Positions 9,830-22,311 of a stretch of 64,000 bases of DNA are shown here, in pieces (position 1 is the stretch's first letter; each line of letters begins with the position of its first letter). Below the pieces are notes generated by a model. The model had not been told where the DNA came from. It made no database searches and saw only the letters and a list, made by a program, of their open reading frames with translations. A program made the translations under genes and the position numbers. The stretch spans positions 7,603,243 through 7,667,242 of the forward strand of contig CM026425.1 in the NCBI GenBank assembly GCA_014871385.1, read 5' to 3'. The DNA is from Ceratodon purpureus (Eukaryota; Streptophyta; Bryopsida; Pseudoditrichales; Ditrichaceae).

Positions 9830-12150
9830 TTAATGTGTGTTAGATCGTTCTTTAGGGCTGTTGGTGTCATCCATTTCTCTAAAATATAGCAGAGTATTCT
9901 GCATTCTAGTATAATTTTACACTTGTAGAAAAGAGTTGCAAGGTGAGTTAGCATATTAGCTTTTATAATTAAACAGATTCTTATTTTCTTATATAGCGCA
10001 CTTGCCAATACTAACCTTCGTACCACCTATTGCAATTACAGTAAAGAAAGCCATTTTTTGGTAAAGCAATTATCATTGAAAGCAAATCAGAACCATTCAA
10101 GCAATGTTTTTATGTGGTTATTTTTTTGGATGATTTTTAAATTAAGATGCCACATCTTTATATACAATTGAAGTTATTTGGATTAAAATTAGATTGAATT
10201 GGACATTACAACTATAGAGGAATTTTGCAAAAAACAAATCAATACGTAGAGTATTATGGATTTTTGAGATTATTTTACTAAAGTTCTATTCAAGCCATGA
10301 AAATGAATTTGATTATATTTTTACTTAATCAAAAAAAGATATTCCAAAAATCTAATTTCTAATTCATCTAAATTTTATTTTTTTAAATGATTGTATTATT
10401 GTTTTTCTACTTTGATGTCTATGACACTAGAGAAATTGTCTTTGTTACTCTTTGCAAAATAGTTGAATTTTATCCACTGTGTTCTTTTCAAATGTATTTT
10501 ACACCAATGGTCAAGAATGTGATGTTCTCTTAATGGTTTTGAAATTAATATGAATATTCTTTTAAACTGCTTCAAAAAGAAACTAAATTCTAAAATTATC
10601 ATCTAAATTTGAAAAATCTTTTTGGAAATTTTATAGTAAATTTGCCTTTACCCAGTACATATACAAAGTTGGACTTTTTATTTTTATTGAGAATAATGAA
10701 ATTAAATATAGAAAATATATCATGATTCCCTATAATTTAAAGATAAAGTAGACAAAGATTTTTGTCAAAGACTTATTGCATTATTCTATGAAAGCATACA
10801 TATCTAACTCTACAATGAATAGTAAGTTCCTTTGCTACTAGATTATGGAATGCCCTATTATCATTACAATGGCAAATAATTAAGCTCTTAGGTATAAATC
10901 TAATAACTCATTTGAAAATAGAACTAGAATATTTGAAAATACTATTGATATAAGTTTAGAATTTAGAGTTGATATATGTATACTTACAATGAAAAAATTA
11001 ATAAAAAAAGTATCAATTCTATTTCATCCAATGTTTGGTTTCAATTTTTTACTTAAAAATAAATAAACCAATGAATTGGAATCTAATCCAAGTCTAGTTT
11101 TGTCAAAAAAATTATCAAATAAATCAAACAAGTTCCAAAGATTTCACAAATAACCTAGTCTAAAAACATGAGATCTAGATTTATAAAGCTATTCACCTTT
11201 TTGACATTATAAAACTAATTTAATATTCATCAATATATTTCCTTAATTTATTTTGATAAAATATTTTTGAATTGATGTTAAACTCTATATTTGAAAATCA
11301 TATAATTAGAAGAAGAGAAGTGAAAGCATTTCAACCTTTAAGTATCAATGATCAAATTTTAAGAACAATTTTCAGCCTCAAAACATTATAATCTCCCAAT
11401 TTATGAAACTTCATAAATACAAATTTCATCCACATCATCAACAAAACTACTACAAAATTGAATAACTGAAGTTTTCATATCTCACTTCCATTTTTGCTTT
11501 TAGTATTTAAAAAGGTATGGTTTTCTTTTTACCAAGAAAAGTCCTTAGATCTAAACAATATTCATTCAAAAAAATTGCAAAAGAATAATATTTTATATTT
11601 ATAAATGTATTTTTCTGAATTACCAAAAAATATATTCTTATAATTAGATTAGATCATGGCTTGAAATTAATAGAACTCAGAACTTCAAAATGGTCTTTTA
11701 TAAATATCCATCAAGATGAAAAATTATTTTGATTCTAAAAACCACTAAAACGCGTTCAAAATAACTTAAAAGATCAGTAGTTAATGTCTCTAGACTATTT
11801 ATATGATTCCAATATAAATATCTACAAATTTTTTGTAAGAGTCCCTATTGCATGGCCATATTATAACCATAATTTTAATGTGATGTCATTATACATGTAT
11901 TTTTCTAAGAAAAATTTAAAAATGCAAAATACTTCAATACCATACATTGTAATTCAAAGTATTGAATAAGATCCATATATTTTGCATGAATTTTGTAACT
12001 GACGAGTTTTCTGGCTTATCTTCCTTCAAAACATCGTAGTAATTTCAAAACTTTCTCAATAACTCAAAAAATTACAGGTAGTGAAAATGGCTCAATCTAG
12101 GAAAAATATGAAATTGATGTTGTACAGTAATTATAGTAGCCAAATATACC
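9830..12150. other. AT-rich gene-free DNA
   Basis: About 2.3 kb of strongly AT-rich sequence with no coding frame above noise. Probably degenerate transposon material; its right end is the piggyBac-like remnant listed next. Confidence 0.5.
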
Positions 12151-12215
12151 ATTCAAATTGAAGTCCAGCTCCATGGTTATAGGCTCAGGTATTCTGGGGT
12201 TATAATGTTACCTAT
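12085..12215. mobile_element. degenerate end of a piggyBac-type element
   Basis: The stretch ending CATGGTTATAGGCTCAGG then TCTGGGGTTATAA matches the right end of the element at 42892-43646 (GTGGTCATAGGCTCAGTC then TTGGGGGTTAA). Similarity runs inward for about 100 bases (ATTATAGTAGCCAAATA versus TTTATAGCAGCAAAATA). The TTAA site is altered to TTATAA and the other end was not found, so this is an old or truncated copy. Confidence 0.5.
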
Positions 12216-12415
12216 CAATATCATCTCTGTAGATTACAGACCAGAGCTGGCCACCGTATTTTACACCTACATGTGTACTCTGCTTTAGAGCTAAATTTCT
12301 TACATTTTGCTGTGAGTTAGTAGCAACGAATACAGTGCGTCTTTCGCTGAAGTACCTGCGAGTTCTTCTGAAAGGACCAACAAGCAGCACACAACTGGAT
12401 AATGTCCAACCTTCG

Positions 12416-15400
12416 TTACTTCACTGGAGAACTCTTCCCGCTACGGGTTTCCAAAGGAGAAGTCTTCCCATCTGCTTCTGATCTCCACACTATGTCTTCG
12501 AGACCCTTGAAAAGACTCCTGTAAAACTGCATTCGAGGTGTAGTCAGGTTAGAAAGAACGGAATTTGTGGACGCAGGACGATCAGAAGTTTAGACATTCG
12601 TGGCAATACAGCTAAAGCTGTGTACAGTTCAATTGAAAAGATTGATGTTACAATTACATTAAAACCACTACTGTGTGAACGAGTTCTTACGTTATGATAC
12701 TCTAGCGTATCTCCTCCCTTCTTTCGCAACTCGACCATGAAAAGAGAGGGTGCAACCTCAAAAACCTGCGGCCAGAAATATATCATGACAGGTCATTTAT
12801 GACAACCATTGCAATACAGTGGCATGCAAATCATAAAAGCCTCGAAGCAGTGGAAGAATAAGAAAGCCACCGTTTTCCAGGATTCAATGCAAAAAAACTC
12901 TCATCATTAACAAACGACAGACCTCAGTAGCGACCGAAAGATGTCCCTTTCTGCCATGCTTGTCCCCTTGCAATTTCATCTTGTAATCCCGTTTTTGTAC
13001 ATTGAAGCCAAGAGGCTTAGCAGCCTCCTCAATGGTGCTAATAATCTGTTTAGCAGGCTTAGTACTCGTGAATCTTGTCTCCTTCTCTGGCCTGGCTTGC
13101 TGCAATTGAATATCAGCAATATCCATCAGATATGCTCCTTAACTCAACCTAAGACCATCCTACATTTGCAAACCCCAGTTCTAGCAAACTGCATCAGGAT
13201 TCTCAGAAGTACAATCATCAATCATGTTAAGTCTGAGAAAGTAAATTACATCCATCTTTAATTCTCGTTAGCAAGGTACACACAAGATGGATCAAGATCA
13301 GCTGGTTGCTTACCTGGCCGCGTGTTTCAAAGAGGCCAGAGAGGTTAAGACCACGAGAAAGAGAGATAAGCTCAAACGCATTCATCGGCGCTGGCTTCGA
13401 ATCTCGTTCTTCCGTTACCATGTATTCCTGCAGCCGTGTTGACATGCGTGATAAGTCCCAAAATTATTTTTTACCTCCGAGCGCAACACGTTCATTAACA
13501 ATTTTCTGTCTTATTGAATCTTAACCATAGCCGAAATATTTTTCATCAAGCCAGAACTTCCTCAAATTTCGCACAGTTGCGTGGTCACATTCCTTCACTG
13601 TCTTCTCAGACCTGCTCTTACGAAGGAAATTTCATGTTTCAACATACGAACGCAACGCACATGCCAAGCAAATGATTTTGTTCTTACCGTGGACTCGCTA
13701 AAAACAGCATCAACGTCGTCGAGGTTGATGCGGACTTCCTCATCAAACTTTGGAGGAGTGTACCCTTTCCTGAACCATTCGTTTTTGTACATTTGTGCAG
13801 CTGTAATACGCTGCAAAGACATTGAACATATTAGACTCCGATAGATAACATGGAAAGAGCCTAAAATGGCCAGCATGATCTGATAAGAACAATCGCTAGA
13901 CAAGGACTTAGCTCAGATCAAAACAAGATTCAGCAAGATGATTATCAGAAGAAAAAATCTTGATTACCGTTTTAGGATTGGGATTCAGAATCTTCATAAT
14001 AAGTCTTCTGGCGCCCGGCGAGAACCAGGAAGGACAAGTGAATTCTGCCTTGTGAATCTGCAGGCATAGACGATTCTATCTGAGTATTTAAGCCCAGCGT
14101 CTGCAAACCAGATTAAATCATCCCTTGTGATTCCTCTGCCGTACATTGGGACAAACTTCTTGGAGAATCTAAGGATGACAACACTTCGAAATTTCATACC
14201 TTCCTGTATAAGGTCATCAAATTGGACTCGTCAAAGGGTAAATAACCAGCCATGAGCACATAGAGGATAACACCACATGACCACAAGTCTGCTGTGGCTC
14301 CATGGTAACCTTTGTCATTGATCACCTCTGGTGCGACATAGTTGGGTGTTCCACATGTTGTGTGTAACAAACCATCAGCCTGCAATTAGATTCGTGATAA
14401 TTCATTAAAACTATCGCCGATAAAACACAACTTTGCAACAGGTGGAAATTTTCAAATAGTGCGTAGAAGAAAAACGTCTTAGGAAGAAATCGTACCCTGC
14501 ATTGTTGAGGTAGTGCGCTGAGGCCGAAATCTGAGATCTTTAAATTGCCGTTAGCGTCCACTAGCAGATTCTCTGGCTGTTAAGTATCCACAAAAGAGCA
14601 GTTCCTTAGATAACGAATACCAGATAGTGCAAGTGAAGCACACACTGCGTTGCGTTATTTCAACATTCAACGATCGTGACTCACAAAATTCCATGCGCCG
14701 AATATCTAGAGAACTTCATACACTTGCAATGCACACCTTAAGATCCCTGTGATACACGTTCCGACTGTGACAGTAATCGACCGCGTCAATTAGCTGCTGA
14801 AAGTATTTCCTCGCTTCATCCTCTTTGAGCCGCGTCTGGTGAACCTGGTACCACCGCAACTAATGTATTAGCTGACAGCTAACTTCAATAATTAACAACG
14901 ATACGCAGCAAAAAGAACGTACACAAGCCGAACAACTGATGCCTAGTTAGAACAGACAGAATCTTACAATTTTGTCAAAAAGCTCGCCACCGTTCACATA
15001 CTCCAGTACAATGTAAATTCTTGTTTTGCTGGCCATGACCTGGCATATCAAATCACCTCAGATATTGTACCATCCACAGACGGAACCACTGGCTATTTGA
15101 AACTTATCTTAGCGTGCACGATATTGACATGCATCACAGCACATCAAAAGAGAAAAGGAAAGTATGTTTCAAGGTGCTTCATTACTTATTCTATGGAAGA
15201 GAGTTTTGGTAAGAAGTTGACCTCAAGAAGCTGCACAATATATGGATGCTTCACCAGCTTCATGGTGGATATTTCTCTCTTTATCTGCAATCCACAGCAT
15301 CAACTTTTCGAGTTCAGCAAATATCTCGCATACAGAGGCAGGAAACTTTGCACTTCCACTTTACTTTAAATCAGCATGAATGAATACCATATTACGATAG

Positions 15401-15716
15401 GTAGACAGATGATTAGTCCTAGCATAGAAGAACATTGCAAAAGTGCAAACTCTAAATGAATATTTCGACAAACCTTCCTGTTCGTGCTCTAAAAAACATA
15501 ATCATCATTATAATTTGCAGTGGATTGACACAAATTATGCCCTACCTGCTCGACCATCTTGTGCTTTAGGATCTTGTCCTTGTCCAGAACTTTTATGGCA
15601 ACATTTTCGCCGGTCTCCACATTCTTTGCAATCTTGACTTTGGCGAAAGTGCCTTCCCCAAGAGTTTTCCCAAGCTCGTATTTACCAACGCGCAAGCGGT
15701 TACTAGTAGCATTCAT
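12416..15716 (-). CDS. CIPK24-like: CBL-interacting protein kinase, SOS2/CIPK24-like (SnRK3)
   Basis: Ser/Thr kinase activated by Ca2+-bound CBL proteins; CIPK24/SOS2 phosphorylates the SOS1 Na+/H+ exchanger in salt tolerance. Twelve coding exons join in frame to 454 aa: 15546-15716, 15222-15284, 14968-15039, 14737-14844, 14496-14576, 14200-14379, 13968-14057, 13688-13810, 13314-13427, 12923-13099, 12691-12765, 12416-12526. The P-loop GEGTFAKV is at 20-27, the ATP-binding Lys (VAIK) at 42, HRD at 134-136, DFG at 154-156 and APE at 181-183. The regulatory half has the NAF/FISL motif ([19 protein letters not shown], from about residue 311), then a PPI-type segment ([20 protein letters not shown]) and a C-terminal [20 protein letters not shown]. 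Length and order match the family (SOS2 is 446 aa). All key residues are present, so it looks functional. The orthology within the CIPK family is by recall of sequence features, not a tree. Confidence 0.93.
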
Positions 15717-17230
15717 GTCGGCTGTTCTTCAAATCCCTTGTCTGACTTTCTATCTCACTTGGACTCTTCTTAGACTCTCCTTGCGAAAATATTATTAATC
15801 AAGTCTGCACGATTCACACAGTAATAAGATACGTGGAGTGCCAGCCAGCCACCATGTTTCATGGCAGGATAAGACTCTACTAGCTTTATTTTATTTACGA
15901 GCCAGCTATTAAACACTCAAACCATCGTTGTAACACGTATAGGCCAGAAGCACTTGCAGATCTTCACAATTTCAAGACTAGGAGAAGAAGCTCGCCTCTC
16001 ACTGGACGACACGGCACTTAATTAGCAAGACCAGCACTCATGGCACATTTGCAACACCAGAGTCTAAATTCCAAGAAGTAAACGTTGCAGAAATTCCAAC
16101 CGACAATTCCTCGAAGCTTAAACTACGCAGAGCACGTATATATATCCACAAAGAAAGCACCGATCCATACTTGAAAACAATCTCCACACAAAATTGAACG
16201 TTCTCAATCACCGCATCACACTAACAAAAGCCTCACCTCGCTATTCTTCACAGCATATCTTTCCAACAACAAATAAACCAATAGAATCCATCAAAACCTT
16301 CTACAATAATTCGTTCTCTACTCTTATAGTCAATCAAACACCAGTGCACACGAAAAGCAAGTCACCTAACATGCGCTAGAGAATCTTCTCATGCTGCACC
16401 CTGCATCCTCCAAAGACCAAACCTCCGCTCATTTCACTCCGAATCCGCCACAACGCTCTCCACTACAACATCCGACTCCCGAGCTCACTCACTCACTCAC
16501 ACAACCCCCGCAAGAGCGGCCTAAACCAAAACTACAAAAAGCTAACCAAATCTTTGTCTCCAGAGACCGCTCTCCGCTGTCCGCTCTCCACAATCCCCGT
16601 CACGGCAGAAAGTATGCGAAAGCAAGAAAGTATCCTCACGTACCGTCCAAAGAACGTTCCACGCGCTCCGAGTTCCGGTTCGCTGGTCCTCCTGCTGCTA
16701 CTATTGTTGTTGTTGTTTTCGCGAAGGTTGTTTTTCGACCGGGCTTTTTCTAGTGCGCTGTGAGGCATCCGGGGGCGGGCGGGGGGAAGGAGGAAAAAGG
16801 AACGCAAGGGAGGCAGAGATGCGGGGGGCGGAGATGCGATGCTCTTGTGGATGCTGGTGCGGATGCTCGTGCGGGTGTGGGTGCGGGAGAAGAAGTAGAA
16901 TGGATGCGTAACGGCCCGCAGGAACCCTGGCACGGAATCAATGCATTGCCGCGAGCAATGTGAGAAGCGTGTCGCGATGCGCTTCGGGTCCTTTGGGCCG
17001 GCAAACCATGTAGCTGATACCTGGAATAATGGAGCCCATCCCCACGCTCACGCTCATACCAAAGGTAGGCGTGCAGAGTGCACTGTGCAGTGCTCTGGGT
17101 CAATGTTGCCTGACTCAGCATGACTTTGCAGACTCAAGAGAGCACGGAAGAGAAGAGGAAAGAGTGTGTGGTCCGTGGATAGGAGGGTTTACAGGATTAG
17201 GGTTTGTAAATGATTAGGAGCTATCTCCAC
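15717..17230 (-). promoter_or_regulatory. 5' UTR and promoter region of the CIPK gene
   Basis: Upstream of the CIPK start codon. A donor-like ACG|GTACGTGAG on the minus strand near 16640 suggests a 5' UTR intron reaching towards the start codon. The GC-rich block 16680-17000 (minus-strand frames rich in Ser/Arg/His) is probably first UTR exon and promoter rather than coding. None of its open frames shows a domain. Confidence 0.4.
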
Positions 17231-17341
17231 TTTATATACTTGCATTCATGACATACTCCACATACAATGTTTGCATTTTAGTGTGGCCTCCGATGTTTTT
17301 TTTTTCATAGGTCTAGTCTTTTTCATTACCAAATCATATAA

Positions 17342-17632
17342 CATTCTTTTGATGTCGTCTGCATTTTCCGACATTCTTTTGAGTGGTCTGCATTGTCCGA
17401 CATTCTTTTGGGTCGTCTGCACTGTCCGACATTCTTTTAGGTCGTCTGCATTTTCCGACATTCTTTTGGGTCATCTGCATTGTCTGACATTCTTTTGCGT
17501 CGTCTAAATAGTCTGACATTCTTTTGGGTCGTTTCCATAGTCTGATATTCTTTTGGGTCGTCTACATTTACTAACATTTTTTTGTGTCGTTTGAATTGTC
17601 TGACATTCTTTTGGATCATCTACATTTTCCTA
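17342..17632. repeat. 29-bp minisatellite, about 10 units
   Basis: Head-to-tail units of 29 bases (first unit 30), consensus CATTCTTTTGGGTCGTCTGC followed by A(T/C)TGTCCGA. Divergence rises towards the right end. The minus-strand frames across it are artefacts of the repeat. Confidence 0.9.
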
Positions 17633-19656
17633 TCTACAACACATAATTTGAATTAGTGTAGAATTATTGTTGACTAATACGAATTTCAAAAAATTATTTG
17701 TGGTTAATCTACATGTTTTTATGCTCCGCACTAATTCAAGGTTTTAAATACCAATCCAATTCAATTTGGTATCCAAAAGAATTTGGATGCATTTAATGTT
17801 TTCAACAGTATAAGAGTTTGATAAGGAAGTATTAAAGAATTTAGAGACAACAAACTAGATTAATAAAACAAGTGGTTTCAAATATCAAGAATAAGGCAAC
17901 ACAATGATTTGTTTCACTAGACATGTTGGTACGACTAACGAGCATTTAGACATGCCTCATATTTATATTGTGAAACTTAAGTTTTACTTAATTTTTCTAA
18001 TAACGTCATAAAAGTCTTTATGAGGTTCTAAGAGCAAAGTTTCTTAGAAGTCTATATAAGCTAGTAGAAAATTATAGAAGGTTTATAAAGTCTATAGAAG
18101 CTTCTGGAAGTTGATGTTGATTGCAATTTGCATGTATGTAACAATTGTGAGAATAATTTTATTAATATCTATAAATTGCATGGATAATATTGATGTGGTG
18201 GAGAGGTGTTTTTTTTTTTTTTTTTTTTTTTTTTTGTTTAGCATGATAGTGAGTAGATGCATAGTTTATTTACAATTTTTAATTCATATTTACGCTACGT
18301 TCTGTTGAAGATGTTTTTTCAACTCTTTGTAAGCTTAAAAAATTAAAATCAAGTGATTGTTCTTTAAAAAAGCTCTTTTGTTAAAGGTTTAAATAGCTAA
18401 ATGTCAAACATAACTTAACATTTAATGTTTGTTTTTTTCCATCACTAGAGACATCCTCGAAATAATATCATATAGGACCATACAAAATCTATAATGTGCT
18501 ACTCATCCATGTTGTATTTATAAATCAAATATTTACTTGATACAGACTTATAAAGATAGATCTAATTAAGCACTACAATAACACTAAGTTTAATTTTTAA
18601 ACAAATATTATTTTTATGAGAGACTATATTCTATTTTGTTTAATGGTGATCAATCCTCAAATGAAATGATGGAATTTAGATCTTATATGTATTCAAATTT
18701 CTTAGAATTACAATCCATGTTCTTTTAACATAATCATGCAATCATTGACCAATAGGCTATGCTAAACAAATGGTCTTTTATTAAACAATTGAATATGATA
18801 TTTCATACATGACTATCTTCAAACTATTGATGTCTAGTTTGATGCCACACTTACATAAAAAGTTTTGCCTTCTAATATATTTATACATTTAATACATGAT
18901 AATGCATATCTTGATCACTCCTAAAGCAATCTCATAATACAACAATGTATTGTTTCAAATAGACTAAATACTTAAATATCTTCATTCAATTATTAAATTT
19001 GTACAATGTGCAAGTGATTGACTAAATAATTCAAGTTACAATTGAATACTACCAAATGTTAGTCTCATGTGAATACAATTTTTACTCATATACTTTTGCA
19101 TTGAGATCTATTGAATTAGTTGGGCACAATAATCGTGCATATCCATACTCCTTATAATGTTTCCAACATCCAAGTCATATTGTTCCATTCATTGTAAGAT
19201 TAACATGATTATGGATATTGCAAAATTTTGAAATAAAAGGAATCAAGTGAGGTTTGTAAATTTCCTTTGCAAATTGTGAAGCTTTGAGATCCAATTTGTT
19301 ACAAGAACTTGTGTACTCCTTCTCTGCACTTCTTCTTAGTGAACTCAATTTCGTGCTGCTCATGTTTTTGGTACATGCAAAAATCCAGCATTATTCATCT
19401 ACGACTTGAAGCCTTTGTAGAAAATTCAGATCTCATATGCACCTTCTTCCAAACCTCGTATGATTATAAATAACAATGGCTCTGTGGAACCTCGTATGGT
19501 TCCTCACGAAAATACCCCTCTGTAACTTATGTTACAAAGGATAAATTATAATTCTCAAAATTTGAGAAGGAAAGGAAAAGAAATACACTTAGAAAACGTG
19601 GCAACGTCTATGACTCTGAATTTGAGTCAACAACAGCTACACCGAAAAGGAAGTGT
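17633..19656. other. AT-rich gene-free DNA
   Basis: No supported gene. It contains a poly-T run of about 28 bases near 18208 and otherwise AT-rich sequence of the kind seen in old transposon debris. Confidence 0.5.
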
Positions 19657-19783
19657 TAAGGTAGAGGGCCCTAGAACCGTCCCCCTGTTTCCAAAACCGA
19701 TCAGGCTAAAATGTACAAACCAGGTACATTTTAGCCTGATCGGTTTTGGAAACAGGGGGACGGTTCTAGGGCCCTCTACCTTA
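19657..19783. repeat. perfect 60-bp inverted repeat with 7-nt loop
   Basis: Arms 19657-19716 and 19724-19783 are exact reverse complements over 60 bases, with loop AAACCAG between them. The arm begins TAAGGTAGAGGGCCCTAGAA and ends AGGCTAAAATGTAC; complementarity stops cleanly on the outside. It could be a recent foldback duplication, a hairpin small-RNA precursor or a short palindromic mobile element. Confidence 0.95.
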
Positions 19784-20582
19784 GACTGACTATATTTGCT
19801 TAGTGTTCATTCAGTCAGTCATGACTCATCAGCGTTTAAATTACTGGCGAATTTTCGCCAGAAACTTACCTCAAATTGTGTGTGGCTCCTCATACACTAG
19901 GAAAAGTGAGGAAAAAAATGGATGAATTCGCCAAAATCTTATGAAAATTTAACCAAAGTCGCCACTCGTTGGATGAAAGTAACTTAAAATAGAAAATTTT
20001 ATGGATGAATATGTTCAAATGGATGATTCATCTTACTTGGCTTCATTTCAAGGTGCCTGTCGTGCTACCTGTGAAAAAACAGGATTTAAACGCTGTGACT
20101 CATGTTTGGAATAAGAATACTACTCATGGTGCTGTGCTTTACTCAAGGTTTATTGTTGTAAATCTGCCCTGCATTTCGACCGCAAAGGGGCATCCGCCTT
20201 GATTCTGGAACCATGATTTGTGACAGTAATATTAGGACAGCAGCATTACCGGTATTCTGAACCTTTTTATTACATGTTTTTTCTTCTGAAGATGCTGAAT
20301 TTAGCATTATGTGCCGTGGATTGATCATCTTGAATCTTACATACATACGGGTATCACAATTATCCTTTGAGTGACCTGGTACCCTAACATAACAACTGAA
20401 TCACAACATCCATGTTATGAAAATTATGCCCTGAAAGTCTTCCTGCATCATTTTACTAAATACCTTTCTATCTCTTCAAAGATAGTGCAGTTACTACTAT
20501 AGCATCTTCTGAAGGCCGCAATTAAGAAGCGCTCACTCTCAGATCTCAGATCAATAAACCAAGGCAAACAATACAATAACTT
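19784..20582. other. intergenic, no gene recognised
   Basis: Short frames only, none with recognisable features. Confidence 0.4.
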
Positions 20583-20770
20583 AAACCGGGGTACATGTAT
20601 ATAAAGTGGCAATGTGCATGTGTCATTTGTAACCCTAGTTTTGTGAAGGCTCTCCACCTCTCTCATATCTCTTTTCCAATTAGAGTAGTCAAGCTTCTTT
20701 TGACCTTTGAATAGAGTAACTCGAAGTAACTCCTCGTCTACACTCTGGACTTCTGCTTTAAGATATTGCA
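20583..20770. repeat. dispersed repeat R1, copy 1 (TATA-bearing)
   Basis: This copy and 45222-45402 share about 180 bases in the same orientation, including TATATAAAGTGGCAATG, GTGTCATTTRTAACCCTA, GTAATCAAGCTTCTTTT-like and CACTCTGGACTTCYGCTTTA blocks. A weaker third copy lies at about 21025-21160. A minus-strand frame here (QYLKAEVQSVDEELLRVTLF) is the best coding sense, but the other copies break it. Confidence 0.7.
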
Positions 20771-21614
20771 CTTTGGAGTGTATTGTAGTTGTTTATCACA
20801 ATAAGCTTGCAGAACTTGACAAACATACCAGCAACATTGATGCAAGGTATGAGAAAATCGAGATGCTCATCGAGTGTCTCCATCACTAGGCTATTCTAAA
20901 CATAGAAATAATCATTCTCTAGCTCAAAATTTGATGTTCAAAGACGAATATCATATGGTGGAGCATATAATGAAGAACATAATGTTCTTAGTTGTGTTGC
21001 TAATCAATTGATATTTTAAATTGGTGTCCATGTATATAAAATAAATATAGTTTGTTTCATTTGAAACCCTAATTATGTGAATTGTCTTCATCACTTTGTG
21101 TTCTTTCTCACCTTTTCTCTCCTATTAGACTACAAGTCAAACTACATTAACCTCTAAATGCCCTTAAAGCCAAAATGTGATTGTGACATATTTTAGACAT
21201 TATTCGACAATGTCAAAAATAATTATTGTATTTTGAGATTTTACATATCGTTAAGATGCTTTAGGTAGTTATGCATATGGGAAACTTTGTTTGATAAGAT
21301 TTAGATATGTTATGTAAAATTATGGACGGTTGAAGGTTTTAAAACTCCATATAAATAGCCAAAAAAATTTTAAATGTATTTTTAAAAATAATTGAAAATA
21401 TCATCATTTTGTAAAGATTAATATGCAAAGATTTCCTCTCAAACTATCATTTAACCCTTAATGGACTAAGAGGATCCTCTATGAATTTTGGGCGAATATC
21501 TATGTTTGGAATTATTTTATTTATTTTTTGGGAATTTTTTAGTGATGATAAATATTTATAAGACCTTTCAAATAAAACAAATTGCATCAAAATTTCAATA
21601 AATATTTGTTCTAC
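20767..21614. other. repeat-rich spacer
   Basis: Holds a degenerate further copy of repeat R1 (about 21025-21160) and AT-rich sequence. A 60-codon plus-strand frame ending at 20889 (HNKLAELDKHTSNIDARYEK) has coiled-coil character but no family match. Confidence 0.4.
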
Positions 21615-21874
21615 CGTAGCTTACTAGCAGCTTTGTCCAAAAACAATTCTAAAAATAGAAATGAACAAATTAGATAATTATGAAGTCAAAAAAACGAAAT
21701 CAGAATAAATTAGTTTTTGAAGTATTTTGTTGGTTTTAAACCATTTAAGGTCATTTTTACTGATTTTTGGCTAAAAAACAAAAATTAAGAAATTCAGTTT
21801 TCAAGAGACGAACATCATTTTTCCAAAATAATTAAATATTCGCTGGTGCGGCGCGAAGCTGCTAGTAAGCTACG
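21615..21874. mobile_element. MITE with perfect 19-bp terminal inverted repeats
   Basis: The left terminus CGTAGCTTACTAGCAGCTT (21615-21633) and the right terminus (21856-21874) are perfect reverse complements. The interior TTTGTCCAAAAACAATTC and CCATTTAAGGTCATTTTTAC match the element at 29374-29627 in inverse orientation. Length 260 bases, non-coding. Superfamily undetermined. Confidence 0.85.
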
Positions 21875-22311
21875 ATATTTATGAGGTTTTGAAGATTTCA
21901 ACCTAAATAAAAGGTAGGTTGGGCGGGACTTATAAAATTTTCAAATCATCTTTTCAAAAAATTCAAAAAATATCAAGTTTAGAGGCTAAGATTTTGGAAT
22001 TTGTATTATTTATAACTCTCAATCTTGGAGTGGAAGTCTTTAAGTACGTTAATTATAAGGTCCTATGATCGAATTCATTAAAAAATGTTACAATATGAAA
22101 AAGAACAACTTGCTTTATCATGAAGTATTAATCCCTAAAGGATTAAGATTGGTTTTGTTTCCCACTCTCAAATTCTGGAAAATTATATTTCAATAACTTG
22201 GCTTTAAGATTCTATAGCTAAATTTGCCAAAAAATGTTACGAGATTTAAAAATTAGTTGCCTTTCTAAAAGACTATTGAAAAACAACTTTTGGTTCAAAA
22301 CCATCTAGACG

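Noticed and set aside
16532-16933. 133-codon minus-strand frame upstream of the CIPK gene
   Set aside because: Ser/Arg/Asn low-complexity with CAA/AAC runs in a probable 5' UTR; no domain and no splice link to the kinase.
17246-17619. Minus-strand frames with repeated KECRTMQTTQKNV-like peptides
   Set aside because: Produced by the 29-bp minisatellite, whose period is not a multiple of 3; no single coherent protein.
19529-19789. 86-codon plus-strand frame across the palindrome
   Set aside because: Its second half is the translated 60-bp inverted repeat; coding sense is an artefact.
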